This document shows, piece after piece, positions 49,101-57,431 of a DNA stretch of 64,000 bases. The position numbers and the translations under genes were made by a program. Source of the DNA: Corynebacterium pseudotuberculosis (lineage in GTDB: Bacteria; Actinomycetota; Actinomycetes; Mycobacteriales; Mycobacteriaceae); NCBI RefSeq assembly GCF_002155265.1, contig NZ_CP021251.1, forward strand, positions 1,736,001 to 1,800,000, in the 5' to 3' direction. Within the stretch, counting starts at the first letter, position 1; each line of letters opens with the position of its first letter. The notes under the pieces were generated by a model, which was not told the origin of the DNA, did no database searches, and worked only from the letters and a program-made list of their open reading frames with translations.

Positions 49101-49561
49101 ACTAATTGTTCACATCTAGCTAATAATGCAGATGAATTAGCCACGGAGCATCGTTGCAGCATCGCCGCAACGAGGGTAGAAAAGGGAGTTTGATCCAGAC
49201 TGCTACGTGTTTCAGCAGAAAGTTCTTCTCGTTTTTCTTTCCACCGAGAAGAAATACCAGCTCTAGCCCGCGCAAGTCCCATTACTCCGTCTGCGATTTC
49301 TTCGCATGTCCGATCAAGGTTGGTTGCGTCTACGGCAAGAGCTCCTGTTTCTGCCAGCTTACGGAGTAACTCAGCAGGAGAATCATTCTGCCAAGATTTT
49401 ATAACTCGCTCCTCCAAGATCGCCTCATCACACAGCAATTTTTCCTGTTGAAGCGCAGCAATTAATCTCTGATGAATATCAACTTCGGAAGATCGATAAA
49501 ACAAAGATATATCTTTAAATTTACTAATTTTTTTAAAATTTTCATCCATCATGGTAGCCAA
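46163..49561 (-). CDS. ciuE: Two-domain IucA/IucC-type siderophore synthetase
   Basis: NRPS-independent siderophore (NIS) synthetase that joins carboxylic acids to amines with ATP. The 1,132-aa chain is a tandem duplication. Each half has its own GHPxHPxxK-type box (GHPSHPAAKTSLG near 160; GHNVHPLAKLRRG near 707). Each also has an HPxQW box (PVHPYQWYSV near 235; PVHPWQWQHV near 787) and a LExHxQN box (LEPHPQNVVL; LEQHLQNTMV). Both halves thus look catalytic, which could allow two successive condensations. The C. diphtheriae counterpart, ciuE, is needed for corynebactin production. The start is the TTG at 49561 (AAAGG 5 nt away) or the ATG at 49552. Confidence 0.93.
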   Translation of the reverse strand: MATMMDENFKKISKFKDISLFYRSSEVDIHQRLIAALQQEKLLCDEAILEERVIKSWQNDSPAELLRKLAETGALAVDATNLDRTCEEIADGVMGLARARAGISSRWKEKREELSAETRSSLDQTPFSTLVAAMLQRCSVANSSALLARCEQLVCDGHPSHPAAKTSLGLGESWPGVLPEQVESYELRFVAVPQEFVVAKGADMREELANLLPKFSQILEKELLKEGREEQAVIPVHPYQWYSVIRKEFSQEISDGVIQLLHATIPAEPLMSVRTVRVSDGIGTAHIKLALEVQLTGAVRGISESAVKAPLISSVLDSIMSLDSGFVPRTSDDEPGFNLVRDKASIRWAANVGIRAHCLGAILREDPAQNMRSGDVALPAATLMAQNPLTGNCVFKDLLKELSHSSCLETPELIEEWFSALGRLLFVPASALLARWGIALEPHPQNVVLVLRNGMPHKVFVRDLGGCRLWAKGPLLEHSVGQNIINEIAGTALSEDDAVRLVDKTFYPLVTNLYRNLLNCLFLEKHQVEDISTKLAHLLAGEYWRSRAAKFGSESPMQTSMEEHLLLVYGRLLGSKLPVKRILGMRLSGAVTEQEYVFDQNPLELKAFLSQKHLYGKIERSIDWAESCVHNRVNAAAKDEGLSESDLAVLSKDIRNATENLSLVRTQVEQRISKNSRSLWTLIQYLPPHEAMVTADSIGISGHNVHPLAKLRRGFSTEESVSYGPESYSTVDLRLLAVRRDLLETSTATGFHDFFTRHFAAHIDAAAKELCRLGHDAQKFEIIPVHPWQWQHVISEIYAQEINDGAVVIIPHVTLAVRPTISLRTAIPHAPSELGQRPFIKCAVDVVLTSTRRSISQNSALGTPRVAKLVKQAVAYVQENMGASPRVKVIPELSGVTLARGMRNSDEAARRGLSVLLRDDAANYLEDGEIAISACALRGHEGILASPLQELGLDFLRRYTFDLMSTVLSLMSFRGIALEQHLQNTMVRIAFVNGKPVYRGLLLRDFSGLRAYLPRLNQWCEQNPFEPKAITLTEDYEEFINKGFYASVFGNLDGIVAEIASFHGADIDELWKIVCVEIERFIDGLPCPLPEDDAQWLRREAIRRKGFLSMGMDNTGKDIYIDVANPLQCIKR

Positions 49562-49568
49562 GGCTACC
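49553..49568 (-). promoter_or_regulatory. Hairpin over the ciuE translation start
   Basis: A perfect inverted repeat GGTAGCC-TT-GGCTACC lies between ciuD and ciuE. It covers the candidate TTG start and ends one base before the ATG at 49552. It is too short and too T-poor for a terminator. It may modulate ciuE translation; this is inference. Confidence 0.4.
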
Positions 49569-49573
49569 TTTAG

Positions 49574-50395
49574 TTACTTGTGAATTCCATAAGCAATGGG
49601 AAGCTTTCTCCCAGTTTCTGGATCTGTCACCATAAGCGTGGAAATACTAAAAGCTTTCTTAATCAGTGTTGGGTTCAAAGTGGTTTCTGTTGGCCCCTGT
49701 TCAAGAATTTTTCCGTTCTTCATCACCACAACATGATCAGAGAACTTAGCAGCATGTGCCATATCATGGACTACCATCACGATAGTCCTTCCCTTCTCAT
49801 TCAGGGACTTGACTAATTCCAAAATAGCTAATTGATGTGCAGGATCTAAAAACGTGGTTGGCTCATCCAGCAGCATAATAGAGGTCTCCTGCGCTAGAGT
49901 CATCGCGATCCACATGCGTTGTTTTTGGCCGCCGGACAATTCCATCGCAGATTGCCCTAAGAAGGTATCAACGCTAGTGAGCCTTGAGGCCTCGTCGATA
50001 GCTCGCTGATCTGAATCGCTTAAAGAAGCAAAGGCACCCGTGTACGGATAACGGCCAAAAGCGATAAGCTCCCGCACTGTCATGCCTTCAGGAACAACCG
50101 GTTGCTGAGGTAAAAAAGAAACCTGACGGGCAAAATCACGAGCAGAAAAGGTGTCAAGATCGCGCTCGCCTAATGTAACTTGCCCGTGCTCACCTTTTAA
50201 TTGATTCCCTAATAGTTTGAGCAAAGTTGATTTGCCACAGCCATTCGGACCAATCAACGCAGTAATTTTCCCAGCGGGAATAGTCACCGAGATATCTTTT
50301 ATTATCAGATCTCCGCCATATCCCGCGGAAACACCCCTACAAGCGAGCTGGGGTTCACTAGATACACATGCGTTATCATTTTTTCGGTCAAACAT
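49574..50395 (-). CDS. ciuD: Iron-siderophore ABC transporter ATPase
   Basis: Energises uptake through the ciuB/ciuC permeases. The protein has 273 aa from the ATG at 50395, which overlaps the ciuC stop by one base (TAATG). The longer frame to 50665 runs inside ciuC and is cysteine/arginine-rich nonsense. Walker A is ALIGPNGCGKSTLLKLLG (near residue 45), the Q-loop is FLPQQPVVPEG, the signature is MELSGGQKQRMWIAMTLAQ (near 145), and Walker B is IMLLDEPTTFLD with the H-loop MVVHDMAHA. FecE/FepC type. Confidence 0.94.
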   Translation of the reverse strand: MFDRKNDNACVSSEPQLACRGVSAGYGGDLIIKDISVTIPAGKITALIGPNGCGKSTLLKLLGNQLKGEHGQVTLGERDLDTFSARDFARQVSFLPQQPVVPEGMTVRELIAFGRYPYTGAFASLSDSDQRAIDEASRLTSVDTFLGQSAMELSGGQKQRMWIAMTLAQETSIMLLDEPTTFLDPAHQLAILELVKSLNEKGRTIVMVVHDMAHAAKFSDHVVVMKNGKILEQGPTETTLNPTLIKKAFSISTLMVTDPETGRKLPIAYGIHK

Positions 50396-51426
50396 TATGT
50401 CCCCTGAACTCTGGTTACGTTGAGAACCAGATAAATAAAATATGGTGCTCCGGCAATTGCAATAAGCGCTCCCACAGGTATTTCTGTCGGGGCAAAGGCC
50501 CACCTCCCCACGGCGTCGGCGCCCACGACGATAGCGGCTCCTGCCAACGCTGCAACCGGTACCTGCTTGGTTAAAGACTGCCCCACAAGTAGCTTTGCGG
50601 CATGCGGCACAATGAGCCCTACAAAACCGAGGACCCCGGCAGCAGCAACCGATGCAGCACCGCAAAGTACCGCAATACCCATAGTCCCCAAGCGTAAAAA
50701 TCGCACACGCGCACCAATGCTTTTCATTGTCGAGTCATCCAGCGTCAAGGTATTGAAATGGCGGGCATATACCATGACAACGATAAAACTAGCGGCAATA
50801 ATCGGAGCCACAGTCATAGCGTCGCTCACCGTACGCGCATATAGAGAGCCTTTCAGCCAAGTCATCGCAGCCCCCGCTTCAGGCGCAGCTCTGACAAGAA
50901 GCAGTTGTGTTACGGCAGCGAGCCCCACAGAAACCGCAACTCCAGTCAAGGCTAAGCGAGCTGGATCAATAATAGATTTACCTGCGGCGACAAAGACAAG
51001 AACGGCTCCAAGCAAAGAACCAAGAAAGGCAATGGGAGTCAAAAAAGCTGCTGGAAGCGTGCCAAACCCCAAAAGAGCTAGAACGGCGAGCAAACCTCCG
51101 CCAGCAGTAATACCTAAAGTATCAGGAGCGGCAAGGGGATTACGCAATCCCACCTGAAGCAAGCATCCCGATATAGACATGCCAATCCCAGCTAGCATCC
51201 CTACGACAACACGTGGCATGCGGTATCGCCAATAAAGATCTTCTCCGGCTATAACACCCGTTATAACATCAATAAGTGGTTTTTGTACTGCTCCAATCGC
51301 CATTCCGATAATGCAGGCAAAGGCCAATAAAGCAATACAAATACCTACAACAGTGGCGAACTTTTTGTTCGAGTACTGTGAGGCTTCAGCCGAGTTTTTC
51401 AAGAGTAATTCTTTATTTCTTTTCAT
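50395..51426 (-). CDS. ciuC: Iron-siderophore ABC permease (FecCD family)
   Basis: A 343-aa membrane permease with about nine or ten hydrophobic helices. It has family segments YWRYRMPRVVVGMLAGIGMSISG near residue 65 and the ATPase-coupling loop GVLGFVGLIVPHAAKLLVG near 255. It begins 4 nt after ciuB ends and overlaps ciuD by one base. It probably forms a heterodimer with ciuB. Confidence 0.92.
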   Translation of the reverse strand: MKRNKELLLKNSAEASQYSNKKFATVVGICIALLAFACIIGMAIGAVQKPLIDVITGVIAGEDLYWRYRMPRVVVGMLAGIGMSISGCLLQVGLRNPLAAPDTLGITAGGGLLAVLALLGFGTLPAAFLTPIAFLGSLLGAVLVFVAAGKSIIDPARLALTGVAVSVGLAAVTQLLLVRAAPEAGAAMTWLKGSLYARTVSDAMTVAPIIAASFIVVMVYARHFNTLTLDDSTMKSIGARVRFLRLGTMGIAVLCGAASVAAAGVLGFVGLIVPHAAKLLVGQSLTKQVPVAALAGAAIVVGADAVGRWAFAPTEIPVGALIAIAGAPYFIYLVLNVTRVQGT

Positions 51427-51430
51427 AGGT

Positions 51431-52453
51431 CTACCTTGGCCTTCTTGTAGATCCCGTATGCCGAATACCCCATAACAACAGAGGCACGCCCGCGACGGCT
51501 GTGAGGATACCCACTGGGGTCTCTGCTGGCGCCCACAATTGCTGTCCTATAGTATCCGCAACCAGCAGCACCGTTGATCCCACAAACGCCGCAGAGATGA
51601 GGACAAATCGGTGCGTTCTCCCGCATAATCGTTGAGCGATTACTGCGGATAAGAGGCCCAAAAAGCCAATCGGCCCGGCTGCTGACACACATGTAGCAGT
51701 AAGGATTACGGCGGAAATCACGACCCATTTTCTTACCAAAGCTGGGTTTGCGCCGATCGCTTTACTAACAGATTCACCGGTGCTCAACGCGTCGAGGGCT
51801 CTTCCAGCCGCAAACAAAATTGGTAATAGAACAGCAACAGCAATAATCACAGGTATAAGCTCGGGCAACCGAACGCCGCCAAGGCGGCCATTGAGCCATG
51901 CCAGAACCGTGGTCAGTTGGGCTTCATCCAAAACTAAGAAAATTGAGGTCATCGCACTAAAAACTGCAGAAACGGCAATCCCTAATAAAACCATTTTTTG
52001 GATTGCGTTTGCTCCCGACAAATCTGGATTTTTTCCACGCAAGCTAAAGACCAGGGTAATTCCAGATGCCACTGATGCCCCGATAAGAGCTCCCGGAAGC
52101 AAGTACACACCGGTAGATGAACCAGTTATAAAGCTTGATGCCACTGCGCCGAAGGCTGCACCTGCGTTGACTCCCGTAATGTGCGGATCAGCGAGAGGAT
52201 TCGATGTGGCAGTTCGTAGTAATACCCCGGCAGTCCCTAGCGCAGCACCGATAAGGATTGCCCCCAATAAGCGATCACGCGTTCCCAACCAAATCTCTTG
52301 ATATAACCACGGCGCTTCTTTTGGCGCCTCAACCTGCAGCAATTTCCATGCAGATAGCGATGCGACGATAAGAACGCAGACAAACACGCATGCAACCAAG
52401 GAGGCTCCTTTTTTTAGTGAGCCTCCTTTCTGCTTTTTCTGATACCCGAGCAC
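51431..52453 (-). CDS. ciuB: Iron-siderophore ABC permease (FecCD family)
   Basis: A 340-aa permease, paralogous to ciuC. Family segments are WLGTRDRLLGAILIGAALGTAG near residue 55, NPLADPHITGVNAGAAFGAV near 85 and the coupling loop GPIGFLGLLSAVIAQRLCG near 260. The GTG at 52453 lies two bases after the ciuA stop. It forms the membrane channel together with ciuC; ciuA delivers the ferri-siderophore. Confidence 0.92.
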   Translation of the reverse strand: MLGYQKKQKGGSLKKGASLVACVFVCVLIVASLSAWKLLQVEAPKEAPWLYQEIWLGTRDRLLGAILIGAALGTAGVLLRTATSNPLADPHITGVNAGAAFGAVASSFITGSSTGVYLLPGALIGASVASGITLVFSLRGKNPDLSGANAIQKMVLLGIAVSAVFSAMTSIFLVLDEAQLTTVLAWLNGRLGGVRLPELIPVIIAVAVLLPILFAAGRALDALSTGESVSKAIGANPALVRKWVVISAVILTATCVSAAGPIGFLGLLSAVIAQRLCGRTHRFVLISAAFVGSTVLLVADTIGQQLWAPAETPVGILTAVAGVPLLLWGIRHTGSTRRPR

Positions 52454-52455
52454 AG

Positions 52456-53361
52456 CTAAGAGCTAATAATCTGATCCAGCATTGCTTCTGCTGCCAGTGG
52501 GCCTCGCGACCGCGACCACGTATCCTGTTCAACATTCACGATCTTATGAACAACCCCGGCATAGGGGCTGGCGCGGAATCCCTCGATGTCGTTGTACAGA
52601 TACATGACATCAAGCTTCATTCCAGGCAATTTGTCACCGGTCAATTCTGCTACGTCTGTCTTGGACTCAATCGCTGATTTTTGCCCGTCAAAACCATAAT
52701 CGTATCCTACGGCCGTTAATAGTGACCCAGGGAAAGAATCTTTCACCCAGGTATACAGTGTATTTTTGGACCATCCGATCAAGGCAGTCCGGGTACCGGG
52801 CGCTACTTTGTTTTTAGCCGTTCCGATTTTAGATTCTATGCGGCTTCGCACCTCCGCTGCTTTATCTTCTTTTCCTAGAATTTTCGCAATACTATCCATT
52901 GAGTCAAGGACATCAACATAACTGGTATCTTGATATGCCTCTGTGGGGGCAATGTTTTTTAGCTGCTCCATAATCCCTGCTTGGCGTGTAGGGCTAGCAA
53001 GAATAAGGTCAGGTTCGAGGGATTGGATCACCTCTAGATTTGGCTGCTTAGCTTGGCCTACAGAGGTGGCGTCACCCAATTTTCCTTTAAGAGTTTGGGG
53101 TTCTTTTGACTTACCTATTTCCACTATCCCCACAGGTTGTACCCCAAGAGCATAAAGGATTTCCTCGTACCGCCAGTCCAACGCAACAACCCGCTTTGCC
53201 GAAGCCTGTTGTGCTTCTTTAGAACCTTCTCCTGCGGAATTCGTGCTGTTGGTCGTAGAGCATCCGCCCAAGATCAGGGCCACAATAGCCATCATTGCTA
53301 TGAATCCAGCGAACAGAACATTCCGCCAAGGCATACTCAAAAAATTAGGTTTGCTTTGCAT
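52456..53361 (-). CDS. ciuA: Iron-siderophore binding lipoprotein
   Basis: Extracytoplasmic substrate-binding lipoprotein of the siderophore importer. The 301-aa frame has a signal peptide with lipobox LGGC (Cys at about residue 34), then a FecB/BtuF-type fold. Landmarks are RVVALDWRYEEILYALGVQPVG, PNLEVIQSLEPDLILASPTR and AVGYDYGFDGQKS. It should be acylated by Lgt and perhaps Lnt. The ATG at 53361 has AAGG very close; the ATG at 53334 (MPWRNVLFAG) would give a more typical signal peptide length. It leads the leftward ciuA-B-C-D-E-F unit. Confidence 0.93.
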   Translation of the reverse strand: MQSKPNFLSMPWRNVLFAGFIAMMAIVALILGGCSTTNSTNSAGEGSKEAQQASAKRVVALDWRYEEILYALGVQPVGIVEIGKSKEPQTLKGKLGDATSVGQAKQPNLEVIQSLEPDLILASPTRQAGIMEQLKNIAPTEAYQDTSYVDVLDSMDSIAKILGKEDKAAEVRSRIESKIGTAKNKVAPGTRTALIGWSKNTLYTWVKDSFPGSLLTAVGYDYGFDGQKSAIESKTDVAELTGDKLPGMKLDVMYLYNDIEGFRASPYAGVVHKIVNVEQDTWSRSRGPLAAEAMLDQIISS

Positions 53362-53363
53362 AC
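53345..53363. promoter_or_regulatory. Candidate DtxR operator at ciuA
   Basis: TTAGGTTTGCTTTGCATAC on the + strand matches the DtxR consensus TTAGGTTAGCCTAACCTAA at 13 of 19 positions, with the first seven identical. It overlaps the annotated ciuA start and would lie in the 5' leader if translation begins at 53334. DtxR control of this locus is known in C. diphtheriae; the exact site here is inference. Confidence 0.45.
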
Positions 53364-53443
53364 CTTAATACTGCAATGTCTGTGTTCTTTACGCAAAATT
53401 ATTTTTCCCCATCAACCCAAAGAAACTTCCTGCTCAGATAAAT

Positions 53444-53480
53444 GCCCCTGGATGAAGAATGAGGAGCTTCACCCAGGGGC
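53444..53480. terminator. Terminator between the aminoacyl-PG synthase-like gene and ciuA
   Basis: GCCCCTGG-A-TGAAG pairs with CTTCA-C-CCAGGGGC across an 8-9-nt loop. It separates the two same-strand units, so ciuA must have its own promoter in about 80 bp. Confidence 0.82.
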
Positions 53481-53490
53481 TTAAAAATAC

Positions 53491-56187
53491 TTATGGCATT
53501 CGCTGTGCTCGTACCCAAGTAATAAGCGCGGCACGAGCGTCTTTAGCGCTTAGCTGAGGGAGATAACATTGAGAAACCGCTAGGCCGATTGTCGGCAAAG
53601 CTAGCTCGTCGTCATAGCATAAATACCAGGCTCGATGTTCAGGGTGGAACTTATATTTGGATGCCGCCAAAGATCTAAACCCATACAAAGGTTCGATAGC
53701 TTCTCCTGCCTTATTCAGTGTTGCGTCGAGAAGCGTAGGCATTGTTTGTCCCGATGGCGGGGCAAGCGGCGCTCCCGAAAGTGAGACCCACGAGCACCCG
53801 AGTTCTTTCGCCTTAATCAGTGCTTCAGCCAGCAAAAACTCAATGACAGGCCGGAAGCCGTTGGCGTCGCGACGCATGAAGTCCAAAGTGTACCCGGCAA
53901 GAACACCGTTTTCGTGAACAGGCAACCAGCTTGTTATACCATGTACATGCCCATTTTCATCGACTGCAACCAGTAACTTGGTCTCAGAGTCTTTGAGCTC
54001 TTCCAGAGTGCCAAGCGTGAATCCCATTTCGGGCAATGCTCTTTCTGAAACCCATTCCTCAGAAAGCACAACAATCCTATTTTGCAGATCAGGAGAGGCC
54101 TCTGCCCAAGATGTCCATACTGTGCTAATGCCTTCTTTAACAGCTCGATTACGCGCAGTACGGATGTTTTGAAACTTCTTCCCTTTAAATTCGGTGTTGG
54201 TGGTATGCAAAACAGATTCTTCTGCAACATGCAGCTTTCTAAAGCCATCAACACGGATTTCCTCAGCAAACTCCTCACGCGTGGAATACCATGCGACTCG
54301 CCATCCGCGCCCAGACGCATATGCTTTGAATTCTCGCGCTACAGCCAACCTGTCTTTCTGATCCAGAACCACAGGTTCTCCGAGAGTTACCGCTATGCCT
54401 TTAACCAATCTAAACGCAACAAAACCACGCGGGAGCGGCTCAGTTTGGGACTCGTCTTCAGCTGGAGTCTCAGCAGCATTCTCCTCTAACTTAGGCGCAG
54501 CAAACCAGAAACTATTTCCGTCCCACATACTCATCCAAGACAGATGATCACCAGAACCATTACGTAGGATCTTGCGAGCTGTGACAATATCCGACGCATT
54601 ATGTCCAGTCGCAGGGATGCTCATGATGAGTCTGTAAAGGGCAAACAATGCCACCATCCAGAACACTGCCCCTACCCATTGATAAAGTATCCAGGCAGGT
54701 TGGCTCTCCGGATACAGCACGTGTTGTAGTACTAAAGATAAAGCCGGAGGAAGATATCTACTAGGCAATTCATAAAAGGCATAAAGCAAAGAATCCAACG
54801 AGCTAAAGTTATCTGCCAGATAATAAACGCCTATTATCCACGTTAACGCTGTGATCACAAACGTGGCCAAAATTAATGACAGGTTTCGTACAACCTCTTT
54901 ACGCTCTACATTCACAAAGAACAGTCGTTGGCTAACGCCAAGAGCCAATAGTGTAACTAACCACGGCAACATGACTTCAAAGAAATTGACTGTGAAAATT
55001 AGCGAATTGCCGCGTTCATCAGTAATCGCAATAAGCTGAACTGCGATCGCAAAAAGCGACAAGCACTGCAGCACAAGAGAGAAGCCCCAAGCTACTCGAC
55101 GTCCACGGATCAGGCCAATACAGAAGATTAACTGCGCAATAACCGGGACTAAGTTAGCAAAAATAGCTGCAAAACCCGTTTGTCGAGTCAGAGTTAGTGC
55201 ATCGATGCATTCTGGTGAGGAATAATCTGGTGCACAAATCTCTGCCACATCAGCTGAAGAAATATGCGGCTGCCACATCAAGCTGGTCACCATAGAAAAT
55301 GGACCGTGCGCGTAAGGGTTAAAGGCAACAACAACAGGTCCCAAAGCCACACTCATACAGAGCACTGCTACCAAAATACGAGATTCTCTAAGCGAGGGAC
55401 GCCGGAAAATGATCTTTATTCTCTGGTATTTTCTTCCCCCAAGTTGAACAGCCCCAATAATGGTACCGATGATAGTAGCCACCGTTGCTACTGAATCTGT
55501 CAAGGTCCCAGAAAACAGCACTAGAGTAAAGGACAGAGAAAAGAGCACCAGTCTGAGTCGACGCCGCCACAACGTAGACATTGCGGAAGAGGCGACTGCA
55601 GCAGTTCCAAAAATCCAGCCGCTCGGACTCAGTAGTGTCTCATTAAGCAGGTCATTACCCCACTGATTAAGACCTAAAGTCTCAATAAAGCGAGCGCTAA
55701 GGATCCCTAGTGGAATAGAAATTCCGTTTAGTACCCCAACTGCTACTAAGAATCGAGTCGATCCCAGCACAAATTCAGCAGGAACAGCCAAAAATAGAAT
55801 TCCGAGAGTTGCCAATACTGCGGATTGATGCGAACCTACCGTAAAGCCTGCAGTAAGAAGGTGCCACGATGGTAGTTTCTCCGATGAGTTCAATCCCAGC
55901 ACATCTCGCGGATGATCAATGCTTGCATAAAGAATCCATAAGAGAGCAAGCAACAAAAACGAGATCGGGACTCGTTTAATAATGCTTTTCCCGGAAGTAA
56001 ATATAGGGAAAAGTATCCGTCGTATTGACGTGATAGGAATCCATGCAATCCGTGTTTTATCTAAATAATTGCGTATCATCCTCGCGGAGAATTTTGTCGA
56101 AGATCGGTTGAACTCCGCATTAGCCTTATCATCATCTTTTATGTCTTCATTGACGCGTTCTGCGGTTACGCCCGTGGTCGGTGACAT
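53491..56187 (-). CDS. Aminoacyl-phosphatidylglycerol synthase-like membrane protein (MprF/DUF2156 type)
   Basis: An 898-aa protein with about 12-14 membrane helices from residue 70 to 530 and a C-terminal cytosolic transferase domain (about 545-890). The transferase has FRLVKGIAVTLGEPVV, KKFQNIRTARNRAVKEGI and the family segments YTLDFMRRDANG and GCSWVSLSGAPLAPP. Such enzymes move an amino acid from aminoacyl-tRNA to phosphatidylglycerol and lower the negative charge of the membrane. In C. glutamicum the comparable system makes alanyl-PG. The ATG at 56187 touches the stop of the upstream esterase gene, so the two are coupled. Amino-acid specificity cannot be read from sequence. Confidence 0.85.
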   Translation of the reverse strand: MSPTTGVTAERVNEDIKDDDKANAEFNRSSTKFSARMIRNYLDKTRIAWIPITSIRRILFPIFTSGKSIIKRVPISFLLLALLWILYASIDHPRDVLGLNSSEKLPSWHLLTAGFTVGSHQSAVLATLGILFLAVPAEFVLGSTRFLVAVGVLNGISIPLGILSARFIETLGLNQWGNDLLNETLLSPSGWIFGTAAVASSAMSTLWRRRLRLVLFSLSFTLVLFSGTLTDSVATVATIIGTIIGAVQLGGRKYQRIKIIFRRPSLRESRILVAVLCMSVALGPVVVAFNPYAHGPFSMVTSLMWQPHISSADVAEICAPDYSSPECIDALTLTRQTGFAAIFANLVPVIAQLIFCIGLIRGRRVAWGFSLVLQCLSLFAIAVQLIAITDERGNSLIFTVNFFEVMLPWLVTLLALGVSQRLFFVNVERKEVVRNLSLILATFVITALTWIIGVYYLADNFSSLDSLLYAFYELPSRYLPPALSLVLQHVLYPESQPAWILYQWVGAVFWMVALFALYRLIMSIPATGHNASDIVTARKILRNGSGDHLSWMSMWDGNSFWFAAPKLEENAAETPAEDESQTEPLPRGFVAFRLVKGIAVTLGEPVVLDQKDRLAVAREFKAYASGRGWRVAWYSTREEFAEEIRVDGFRKLHVAEESVLHTTNTEFKGKKFQNIRTARNRAVKEGISTVWTSWAEASPDLQNRIVVLSEEWVSERALPEMGFTLGTLEELKDSETKLLVAVDENGHVHGITSWLPVHENGVLAGYTLDFMRRDANGFRPVIEFLLAEALIKAKELGCSWVSLSGAPLAPPSGQTMPTLLDATLNKAGEAIEPLYGFRSLAASKYKFHPEHRAWYLCYDDELALPTIGLAVSQCYLPQLSAKDARAALITWVRAQRMP

Positions 56188-57431
56188 TAGCTAAGGCCTC
56201 CTCGTTGAGCAATCCAATCAAAATGTTGCGCAATAGCATTTCGCCATGTTTTAAAGTCATGGCCACCTTCAACTGTAAAATACTCCGTTTTCATTCCAGC
56301 TTTCATAGCAAGATCGTTAAGGTGCATCAGCTCTTGTTGCGCTAACGGATCTGTTTGCCCGGCCACAAAGCGCCCTGGAATCCCGTCGTAACGCTTGGAA
56401 CTTAACAGTTGCGCGGGATTTACAGCTTGGAAAGCAGCCTCGTTCCCGCCAAAAAATTGTTTAACTGTATCCGCGTGGTTGCCAACAGTCGGCTCTGCTT
56501 GCCCAGACATATTCAGAAATGCGCCATAAGAATCTGGATGATTGGTCATAATCTGCAAGCTGCAAGTTCCGCCATAGCTTAATCCGCCGATAGTCCACGT
56601 CTTCTGGTCTTCATTGACCCTAAATTTTTGCTTAATCAGCTCTGGCACGTCTTTGCTCATATACGTCATCACCTTATACTGCGGACCATCCACGCAAATA
56701 GGATTTCCGGTGAATGTAGCAGTGCCATCTACGCTGATCACGATAGGCGATACACCCCCATGCGTCTTCTGATAGTGATCCGCTACTCTGCCGACCTGAC
56801 CAGATTCAAACCAGTCTGAAGGCTGTCCCGGATTGCCCGCCATCAAAACTAAAACTGGGAGGCGCGTTTCTGGCTGAGACCAATACGCTGGTGGGACATA
56901 GGCTATAGCATCTCGCGCCGGAAAACCTGAGCTAGTTCCTGCAAAAGGAACAGTTACAATTGCGCCTGTCTCCCCGGAACCATCCGACGGGGTCCGTCCC
57001 GCAGCATTGAACGCATCAAAGCTCATTTCTTTTGCCACAGGCTTTGGATTAAGCGAAGCCACATCTGGGTATGTTTGGTAATGAATATTTGTCACTCCCG
57101 CTGCGCAGGCCATAGCAATAAGAATGGCTATGGCAGTGGAAATGCGCGTACCGGTATGGGTAAGGGTACAGAGAAACACGAAAATAACGATGCCCCAGGC
57201 TATATATACTTTTGTGGGAACAACGTCTGGGAAGGGCTTCCATACGACTTCAATAAAGTATTTGCACACGATCATAGCCAGAACTGAGGTCACTGCCCAG
57301 ATCATCGAAACAACCACAATTCGTTTCGATTTAAGTCCTCTCAGAACTATCAAGAGCGCAATAACACCACACGCATAAACCGCCCAGCTCACGGGTGGGT
57401 CTGTGAGGCTTATATCTTTAAGAAATTGCAT
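56187..57431 (-). CDS. Membrane-anchored esterase, possible aminoacyl-PG hydrolase
   Basis: A 414-aa protein with four membrane helices in the first 130 residues, then an exported alpha/beta-hydrolase domain of the esterase D/mycolyltransferase type. The nucleophile elbow is IGGLSYGGTCSLQIM (Ser near residue 275), with LVLMAGNPGQPSDWFESG upstream. The late His is in VEGGHDFKTWRNAI. It shares one base with the next gene, the aminoacyl-PG synthase-like protein. In C. glutamicum an esterase next to the alanyl-PG synthase hydrolyses alanyl-PG; the same pairing suggests that role here. Activity on other lipids or mycolates is possible. Confidence 0.8.
   Translation of the reverse strand: MQFLKDISLTDPPVSWAVYACGVIALLIVLRGLKSKRIVVVSMIWAVTSVLAMIVCKYFIEVVWKPFPDVVPTKVYIAWGIVIFVFLCTLTHTGTRISTAIAILIAMACAAGVTNIHYQTYPDVASLNPKPVAKEMSFDAFNAAGRTPSDGSGETGAIVTVPFAGTSSGFPARDAIAYVPPAYWSQPETRLPVLVLMAGNPGQPSDWFESGQVGRVADHYQKTHGGVSPIVISVDGTATFTGNPICVDGPQYKVMTYMSKDVPELIKQKFRVNEDQKTWTIGGLSYGGTCSLQIMTNHPDSYGAFLNMSGQAEPTVGNHADTVKQFFGGNEAAFQAVNPAQLLSSKRYDGIPGRFVAGQTDPLAQQELMHLNDLAMKAGMKTEYFTVEGGHDFKTWRNAIAQHFDWIAQRGGLS

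Noticed and set aside
49553..49568. GGTAGCC hairpin as a DtxR operator or terminator
   Set aside because: Spacing does not fit the DtxR consensus and there is no T-run; kept only as a possible translational element.
50396..50665. Cysteine/arginine-rich extension of the ciuD frame
   Set aside because: It runs inside the ciuC coding region in another phase; the TAATG overlap start at 50395 gives a normal ATPase.
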